NCBI GenBank assembly: GCA_002383425.1
Contig: DFYV01000133.1
Location: 11,000-22,762, forward strand
Length of the DNA: 11,763 nt
Direction of reading: 5' to 3'
Source of the DNA: Bacteroidales bacterium UBA4073
GTDB lineage: Bacteria; Bacteroidota; Bacteroidia; Bacteroidales; Tenuifilaceae
Each line of letters starts with the position of its first letter. Positions within the stretch are counted from its first letter, which is position 1. The translations under genes were made by a program, and so were the position numbers. Below are positions 7,016-11,763 of this stretch, piece by piece. The notes beneath the pieces are model-generated. The model made no database searches, had not been told where the DNA came from, and saw nothing but the letters and a program-made list of their open reading frames with translations.

Positions 7016-7576
7016 ATGTATAAAGCAGTTATCATAGGAGGATCGGCTGGCAGTTTTCAGGTAATAACCCGAATACTTCACGCTTTACCCCCAAACTACC
7101 CATTTCCGGTTCTTCTTTGCTTGCACAGGTTAAAGCATGTTCGAAGCGGATTTGTTGAAGCGCTTTCAATCAAATCGGGAATACCAATTATTGAACCCAA
7201 CGACAAGGAGCAAATAAAACCCGGGAAAGCATACCTGGCCCCAGCCAACTACCACATGTTTGTGGAACTGGGCAATAAAATTGCCCTTTCCACCGAAGAG
7301 CCTGTAAACCACTCACGCCCCAGTATCGATCTTTCGTTCATTACTGCTGCTCAGGTTTACCGTGAAAAACTGGTTGGCATTATACTTTCCGGTGCTAACC
7401 GCGATGGGGCTTACGGCCTGAAAAAAATAAAAGATATGGGTGGTCTTGCAATTGTTCAAAACCCCGATGAATGTCAGGTTCGAACTATGACTGAGGCCTC
7501 ACTCAAAATGACTCCCGTTGATTTTGTTTTTAATACTAACGAGATAATTAAATTTCTTCAAAACATCAAAGCATAA
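7016..7576 (+). CDS. Stand-alone CheB-type protein-glutamate methylesterase
   Basis: A 186-residue CheB catalytic domain that hydrolyses glutamyl methyl esters and, in the family, can deamidate glutamine. The triad is intact: Ser10 in IGGSAGS, His37 in CLHRLK, and Asp130 in SGANRDGAYGL. Supporting family segments are YLAPANYHM (73-81) and SRPSIDLSF (100-108). The N-terminal receiver domain that controls classical CheB (about 350 residues) is missing, and no CheY or CheA is encoded nearby, so the usual phosphorylation feedback cannot operate here. Activity must be constitutive or controlled by a partner, possibly the degenerate CheR encoded 5 bases upstream. It is 5 bases from the next gene and almost certainly cotranscribed. 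It should oppose the CheR encoded at 2932-3786. Confidence 0.92.
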   Translation: MYKAVIIGGSAGSFQVITRILHALPPNYPFPVLLCLHRLKHVRSGFVEALSIKSGIPIIEPNDKEQIKPGKAYLAPANYHMFVELGNKIALSTEEPVNHSRPSIDLSFITAAQVYREKLVGIILSGANRDGAYGLKKIKDMGGLAIVQNPDECQVRTMTEASLKMTPVDFVFNTNEIIKFLQNIKA

Positions 7577-7581
7577 AGAAC

Positions 7582-8361
7582 ATGAAAACACTAAACCCAT
7601 CGAACCGATTTGTCCCCACTATTGCCCTGCTGATACTGCTAACCGCTTCTATCATGGTTTTTAGCCAACTATACAACACCACCATGGAAACCGGTAAATC
7701 ATTACCAGTATGGACTATTGTTTTAAGCATTTTACCATTCCTGCTGGGCTTTTGGCTCTACCTGTTTTCAGCAAGGCAACGAACCCACATCCAAAGCCTG
7801 CAAACCCAAATTGAATCGTTAAAAATGCAGGTTGAAAACTTCATGAAATCGCAAAAAAAAGAAACCTCACAGGAAATACGTAAAGAGGTTATTGACCATA
7901 AAATATTGCTGGAAAAAATTATTCCTTCCACCCCAACCGATGACCTTGTAAGCTACGGAGAGCACCTCCTTGCCAATATTGCAAAAAACGTTGAAATTGT
8001 TCAAGGATTGCTCTACCTCAAGGACATTCAAACCGAACTGTTCAAATTTAAAGCCGGTTACGCATTCTACTCCGAAACCACCCCCCCCGAATACCGTGAA
8101 GGTGAATCGCTTGCCGGGCAGGTTGCCAAGAATAAAAAACTTATAAACATTGATAGTATTCCAGAGGGCTACATTACCATTCTTTCGGGACTTGGAAAAG
8201 GAACACCTAAGCACTTGATCATTGCCCCAATCCTTTCGCCCGATAATAAAACAATTGGTATATTTGAGCTGGCATCGTTCAAACCATTCACCAGTGACCA
8301 CGAAGAACTTTTTTCACAGCTTGGACGTAAACTTGGAGAGGTACTTAATGTCAATAAATAA
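7582..8361 (+). CDS. Two-TM membrane protein with a single cytoplasmic GAF domain
   Basis: A 259-residue protein with hydrophobic helices at about 11-29 and 43-62 separated by a very short extracytoplasmic loop, a predicted coiled coil at about 66-95, and a GAF domain at about 115-256. The GAF core is related to those of the two large proteins in the cluster: GESLAGQ at 174-180, IPEGYITILSGLG at 193-205, TP at 208-209, and IGIFELASF near 225-233. It has no catalytic domain. It may pair with the sensor (3795-6167) or the phosphatase (8377-10989) through GAF or coiled-coil contacts, or bind a small ligand itself; no ligand can be inferred. A run of eight C (8081-8088) lies inside the coding sequence. 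It is more diverged in GAF sequence than the other two. Confidence 0.8.
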   Translation: MKTLNPSNRFVPTIALLILLTASIMVFSQLYNTTMETGKSLPVWTIVLSILPFLLGFWLYLFSARQRTHIQSLQTQIESLKMQVENFMKSQKKETSQEIRKEVIDHKILLEKIIPSTPTDDLVSYGEHLLANIAKNVEIVQGLLYLKDIQTELFKFKAGYAFYSETTPPEYREGESLAGQVAKNKKLINIDSIPEGYITILSGLGKGTPKHLIIAPILSPDNKTIGIFELASFKPFTSDHEELFSQLGRKLGEVLNVNK

Positions 8362-8376
8362 TAACCACATATCGGC

Positions 8377-10989
8377 ATGATTTCATTCGGCATCATATCG
8401 ACCACCGACAGCAAGCAAGTAATCCGGCAAAGGGTAACTCAAGCTTTTCTGCTTAGCCTTCTCTTCCCAATTCTTGCCTGGATTCTTGATATCGTTACCA
8501 GGGGCATTCCGTTCAGTATTTCAAGCATTATAAATCTGCACACCTTAAACCCTCTGCACTGGATAATCGATTCAGTTCCTTTTGTAATTGCTTACGTTAC
8601 ATGGCTTCAGCTAACCCGCCATTACCGTAAAATCCTGCTGCTGGAAAAAGAGCTTAAACAGCGCGACGAGGATATTGAAAAGAATGCACGTTTTGCCCAA
8701 CGCATTGGTGAAGGCGATTATAATGCACCATTCCAGGTTGGAGGCGAAGACGACATCCTGGGGAAATCGCTGTTGATAATGCGCGACAACCTGTTAGCTA
8801 ACCAGAAAAAAGAGGCAGAGCAAAACTGGATAACCAAGGGAAAAGATGAGATATCGCACATACTTCGACTCCATCACAACATCGACGAGCTATCGTACGA
8901 CGTGCTGGTTAAGCTAATCAACTACATACAAACCATACAGGGTGCGGTTTACCTTTACGATGAAGAAAAACAAAAGCTGATAAACCTTGCCACTTACGCC
9001 TACAACCGCCGCAAGTACCTTAAGCAAGAGTTCCAGATTGGCGAAGGCCTAATCGGCGAGTGCGCATACGAGCGTGAATTTATTTACCGAACCGAAATTC
9101 CCGACGATTACGTTACCATTACCTCTGGCATATTAGGCGACCGTAAACCTAAAAGCCTACTGCTGGTACCCCTTATTACCAATGAGAAACTTGAAGGGGT
9201 TTTGGAGTTTGCCTCCCTCGACGATGAAATACCTGAACTCACCATCCGTTTTCTGAAAGATGTGGGTGAAATTATTGCGCGGACAATCTTCAACCTACGC
9301 ATTAACCAGAAAACTGAAAAGCTTTTACAGGAAGCCCAGCAAATGGCTCAAGAACTTAAGGAAAACGAGGAGGAGCTCCGCCAGAATGCTGAGGAAATGA
9401 AGATTACCCAGGAAGAACTTGAAATATCGAACGCTAAGCTTGAGGCGAAAATCCAGGAAGTAGAGAATGCCCAGAAACGTTTACACTCGCTGCTCGAGAA
9501 CGCTTCGGAAATCATTTCGATTTACAATAGCGAAAAGCAGCTCACCTACGTCAGCCCATCGGTAACCAAAATTCTGGGTTACACACCCCAGGAAATGATG
9601 AGTGGAAAAGATATTGACCGCCTAACCCGAAAAGGCGAAGCCTCATTCATGGAAATGTTTGAGCAACTCCTTGAAAATCCCCGAATTGCCATCACCATTG
9701 AGTACACCTTCATGAAAAAAGATGGCGAAAAGATTTTCCTTGAGGTTACCGGTCGAAACCTGCTCGATGACCCAGCCATTGAAGGTATAATCATTAACTC
9801 ACGCGATATAACCGAGCGCAAACGGGCCGAGAAAGAGGAACGCATGCGTAGTAAAATGCAATCGCTCTCCGAGAACTCCCCCGATATCATCATGCGCCTC
9901 AATCCGGCAGGGCAATTCTTCTATGCCAACCCCATGGTAGAAACATATCTTGGGATCAATTACCAGGAACTTATAAACCAAACCATTACTGCTCTCGATG
10001 GCATACCTGTCCTGGCTAACTTTATTCGTGACGCCATTAAAATAATTAAGGTTGATAAGGAAAAGTACGAAGGTGAAATAACATTCACCACAAGCAGGGG
10101 CGAGACGGTTATGCACATTGTGGGTATTCCTGAGTTCAACGAGAACGAACTGGAAACCATACTATTTGTATCACACGATATAACTGAACAAAAGCAAGCC
10201 GAGAGAGTAATTCAGGAAAAAAACCGAAAGATTACCGAAAGTATCAACTACGCCCAACGAATTCAAACCTCCATACTGCCCAATAACAGGATTATAAGGC
10301 AATACCTACCCAAATCGTTCATATACTACCACCCACGGGATGTGGTTAGCGGCGATTTCCCGTGGTTTTTCATAAAGGATGACTTTATTCATATAGCGGC
10401 CGTCGATTGTACCGGACATGGTGTACCAGGAGCTTTGCTCTCGTTCATTGGTTACTTCACGTTGAACAACGTGGTTGACCACGACCCCACGTACACGGCC
10501 GGCCAAATCCTTGATCACCTGCACTATGGGGTACGCAAAACCCTCAAGCAGGATCGCCCCGATGCCGATGCCCGCGATGGTATGGATATTGCATTCTGCA
10601 AGATTAATCCGAAAAATAAGAAGTTGCAATACGCCGGAGCTCACCGCCCACTTTACCTTCTCCGCAACGGAGAACTTACAGAGTATAAGGGTGACCGAAA
10701 AGCAATTGGAGGCATTCCAAATCCCAAAAAGACCGAAGAGCCTTTTACCAACTACACCATTCAGTATAAACCGGGCGACAGGGTATTCTTCTTCTCCGAT
10801 GGCATTGTTGACCAGATTGGTGGGCCAATAAAGAAAAAGTTTGGAACTCAGAACATACGGGACATCATTTTGAACCATCAGAACACACCAATTCATGAAC
10901 TTAGCGATGTGTTTGCAAATGCCCTAACCGATTACCAGGGCAATAACAAACAGGTTGACGATATACTTTTAATTGGCATTGAATTTTAA
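8377..10989 (+). CDS. SiaA-like membrane GAF-PAS-PAS-SpoIIE (PP2C) serine/threonine phosphatase
   Basis: An 870-residue protein with membrane helices at about 22-40 and 62-80, a HAMP-like unit at about 106-140, GAF at about 165-305 (GEGLIGE 222-228), a glutamate-rich coiled coil at about 312-372, PAS domains at about 372-480 and 495-605, and a C-terminal SpoIIE/PP2C domain from about 615. The phosphatase motifs are complete: INYAQRIQTSILP linker, Asp660 in VSGD, Asp677 in VDCTGHG, Asp734 and Asp737 in RDGMD, AGAHRP (753-758), Asp808 in FSDG, and Asp861-Asp862. These are the residues that bind the Mn/Mg ions. With SiaB and SiaC genes directly behind it, its predicted role is dephosphorylating the SiaC-type protein in response to input from its GAF and PAS domains. 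P. aeruginosa SiaA also has a membrane part, HAMP and PP2C, but not this GAF-PAS-PAS set. It shares HAMP-like, GAF and coiled-coil sequence with the 790-residue sensor. Confidence 0.93.
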   Translation: MISFGIISTTDSKQVIRQRVTQAFLLSLLFPILAWILDIVTRGIPFSISSIINLHTLNPLHWIIDSVPFVIAYVTWLQLTRHYRKILLLEKELKQRDEDIEKNARFAQRIGEGDYNAPFQVGGEDDILGKSLLIMRDNLLANQKKEAEQNWITKGKDEISHILRLHHNIDELSYDVLVKLINYIQTIQGAVYLYDEEKQKLINLATYAYNRRKYLKQEFQIGEGLIGECAYEREFIYRTEIPDDYVTITSGILGDRKPKSLLLVPLITNEKLEGVLEFASLDDEIPELTIRFLKDVGEIIARTIFNLRINQKTEKLLQEAQQMAQELKENEEELRQNAEEMKITQEELEISNAKLEAKIQEVENAQKRLHSLLENASEIISIYNSEKQLTYVSPSVTKILGYTPQEMMSGKDIDRLTRKGEASFMEMFEQLLENPRIAITIEYTFMKKDGEKIFLEVTGRNLLDDPAIEGIIINSRDITERKRAEKEERMRSKMQSLSENSPDIIMRLNPAGQFFYANPMVETYLGINYQELINQTITALDGIPVLANFIRDAIKIIKVDKEKYEGEITFTTSRGETVMHIVGIPEFNENELETILFVSHDITEQKQAERVIQEKNRKITESINYAQRIQTSILPNNRIIRQYLPKSFIYYHPRDVVSGDFPWFFIKDDFIHIAAVDCTGHGVPGALLSFIGYFTLNNVVDHDPTYTAGQILDHLHYGVRKTLKQDRPDADARDGMDIAFCKINPKNKKLQYAGAHRPLYLLRNGELTEYKGDRKAIGGIPNPKKTEEPFTNYTIQYKPGDRVFFFSDGIVDQIGGPIKKKFGTQNIRDIILNHQNTPIHELSDVFANALTDYQGNNKQVDDILLIGIEF

Positions 10990-11005
10990 AAATGTAATAT
11001 ATTTG
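10972..11005 (+). promoter_or_regulatory. Possible internal promoter for the siaB-siaC pair
   Basis: TATATTTG at 10998-11005 matches the Bacteroidota -7 form TAnnTTTG. ATTG at 10972-10975, inside the end of the phosphatase gene, is a partial -33 element with a 22-base gap, slightly long. The start site would be near 11011 and the leader about 18 bases. This is the widest gap (39 bases) within the cluster, consistent with extra transcription of the kinase and its substrate. Confidence 0.45.
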
Positions 11006-11023
11006 TAACTCATATAACTCATC
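11006..11023. repeat. Tandem 9-bp direct repeat before the SiaB-like gene
   Basis: TAACTCATA (11006-11014) is followed immediately by TAACTCATC (11015-11023), identical at eight of nine positions. The pair lies between the candidate -7 box and the ATG at 11029, where a bound regulator would block initiation. Function is unproven. Confidence 0.45.
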
Positions 11024-11028
11024 GGGCT

Positions 11029-11604
11029 ATGGATAGAAAAAATATCAAAGGGTTTCTTGAGTTTGTTTACGACTTTTACAAGTCGATGAAAGCTCATGAA
11101 ATAACGCTGGTTTACGAGGGTGAAATCACCCACCAAATAACCAAAGCCTTCACTTCGCTTACCGAATCCAATATGGCTAAGGATGAGGAGTCGAACAGCG
11201 TTCAAAAAAAGGTTTTCCATGTAATGGTTGAATGCCTTCAAAACATCAGCAAACATGCCGATAGTTTTGGTTCCGATGATTTTCTCTTTGCCGGACGCGG
11301 CATTTTCATGGTTAGTAAAGGCGACTCGGAATACCATGTTACCACTGGGAATGTGATTGAAAACTCAAAAATTGAGGAACTTACACAAATCCTTGACCAC
11401 ATAAATTCGCTCGATAAGGAAGGCCTAAAGCAGCTCTATAAAACTCAAATGCGCGAAGGACGCCTTTCCGAAAAGGGGGGGGCTGGCTTGGGTTTCATTG
11501 ATATAGCCCGTAAAACTGGAAGGAAACTCGAATATCACTTTCTTCCTATTGATGAAGAAAACCATTTCTTTGTTTTAACATCAACCATTTCAAGAACAGA
11601 ATAA
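11029..11604 (+). CDS. SiaB family protein kinase (GHKL-type ATPase fold)
   Basis: A 191-residue soluble protein of the SiaB family (DUF6272), the kinase that phosphorylates SiaC on a threonine in P. aeruginosa. The N-box helix HVMVECLQNISKHAD (64-78) carries Glu68 and Asn72 for Mg-ATP binding, TTGN at 105-108 is the middle motif, and the glycine-rich lid is EKGGAGLGFIDIA (148-160). These are the expected ATP-site elements of a HATPase/anti-sigma-kinase fold. No membrane helix or sensor domain is present, so control comes from elsewhere. It lies 39 bases after the phosphatase gene and 10 before its likely substrate, the standard kinase-phosphoprotein pairing. The EKGGAG codons include a run of eight G (11475-11482), where slippage would destroy the ATP lid. 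The start at 11029 is the only suitable ATG before the conserved region. Confidence 0.92.
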   Translation: MDRKNIKGFLEFVYDFYKSMKAHEITLVYEGEITHQITKAFTSLTESNMAKDEESNSVQKKVFHVMVECLQNISKHADSFGSDDFLFAGRGIFMVSKGDSEYHVTTGNVIENSKIEELTQILDHINSLDKEGLKQLYKTQMREGRLSEKGGAGLGFIDIARKTGRKLEYHFLPIDEENHFFVLTSTISRTE

Positions 11605-11614
11605 CAATACCGAT

Positions 11615-11763
11615 ATGGAAACCATAAAAATAATGGGCACCGATGATACCCCAACCGTCATTTTAGATGCTCAAAACGAAATATTCGAAATATCGGGCCG
11701 ATCATTACCCGAGGATGTTACCGCATTCTACGATCCCATTCTGCAATGGCTCGAAGAATACTC
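11615..11763 (+). CDS. SiaC family regulatory phosphoprotein (DUF1987), 5' part only
   Basis: The first 49 codons of a gene running off the right edge. The translation begins METIKIMGTDDTPTVILDA and continues with FEISGRSLPEDV and FYDPILQWLEEY, which is the DUF1987/SiaC N-terminal pattern: a short strand pair, an ISGRSLPE-type turn, then a helix. In P. aeruginosa, SiaC is phosphorylated by SiaB on Thr68, is dephosphorylated by SiaA, and in the unphosphorylated form binds and activates SiaD. The equivalent phosphosite would lie just beyond the window and cannot be checked. The gene begins 10 bases after the SiaB-type gene, so the two are cotranscribed. The call rests on the partial sequence plus the neighbours. 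Confidence 0.88.
   Translation, partial: METIKIMGTDDTPTVILDAQNEIFEISGRSLPEDVTAFYDPILQWLEEY

Noticed and set aside
2932..7576. Classical chemotaxis operon
   Set aside because: CheR and CheB are present, but there is no CheA, CheW, CheY or MCP, and the cluster leads into SiaA/B/C-type genes.
10306..10896. Long minus-strand open frame opposite the phosphatase domain
   Set aside because: It lies wholly within the intact SpoIIE/PP2C region, shows no recognisable motif, and is explained by codon bias of the plus-strand gene.
1..11763. Insertion sequence, CRISPR array, tRNA or rRNA
   Set aside because: No transposase, terminal inverted repeats, regularly spaced repeats or RNA gene sequence was recognised on either strand.

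Overview
The window looks like chromosome from a Bacteroidota bacterium, probably of the Bacteroidales type. Three promoters carry the same Bacteroidota -7 octamer TATCTTTG (general form TAnnTTTG). Start codons lack usable Shine-Dalgarno sites, the DNA is moderately AT-rich, and the CheR, GAF and SiaB-type proteins carry sequence signatures typical of this phylum. The assignment rests on these signs only, so genus is not called.

Left part (1-2787) is ordinary single-gene territory. A 208-base AT-rich leader precedes an SDR oxidoreductase (209-922). This is convergent with purQ (919-1623, minus strand), and the two stop codons share one TTAA. A 105-base divergent promoter region separates purQ from a membrane-anchored endonuclease/exonuclease/phosphatase-fold hydrolase (1729-2787).

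Right part (about 2845 to the window end) is a tightly packed co-directional cluster of eight genes with gaps of 5-39 bases: intact CheR methyltransferase; a 790-residue membrane sensor with HAMP, GAF and two PAS domains but no output domain; a second CheR-fold protein whose SAM-binding motifs are eroded; a stand-alone CheB methylesterase; a small two-TM GAF protein; an 870-residue membrane GAF-PAS-PAS-SpoIIE/PP2C phosphatase; a SiaB-type kinase; and the start of a SiaC-type (DUF1987) phosphoprotein cut by the window edge.

The last three genes match the SiaA/SiaB/SiaC partner-switching module known from Pseudomonas aeruginosa. There SiaB phosphorylates SiaC, SiaA removes the phosphate, and unphosphorylated SiaC activates the diguanylate cyclase SiaD. 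The unusual feature is that this module is joined to a receptor-methylation pair (CheR/CheB) with no MCP, CheA, CheW or CheY in view. The most economical model, which is inference, is a non-chemotactic membrane signalling pathway: adaptation enzymes modify the glutamate-rich heptad coiled coils found in the sensor and in the phosphatase, and so tune SiaC phosphorylation. The methylation target, the role of the degenerate CheR and the final output of SiaC are the open questions.
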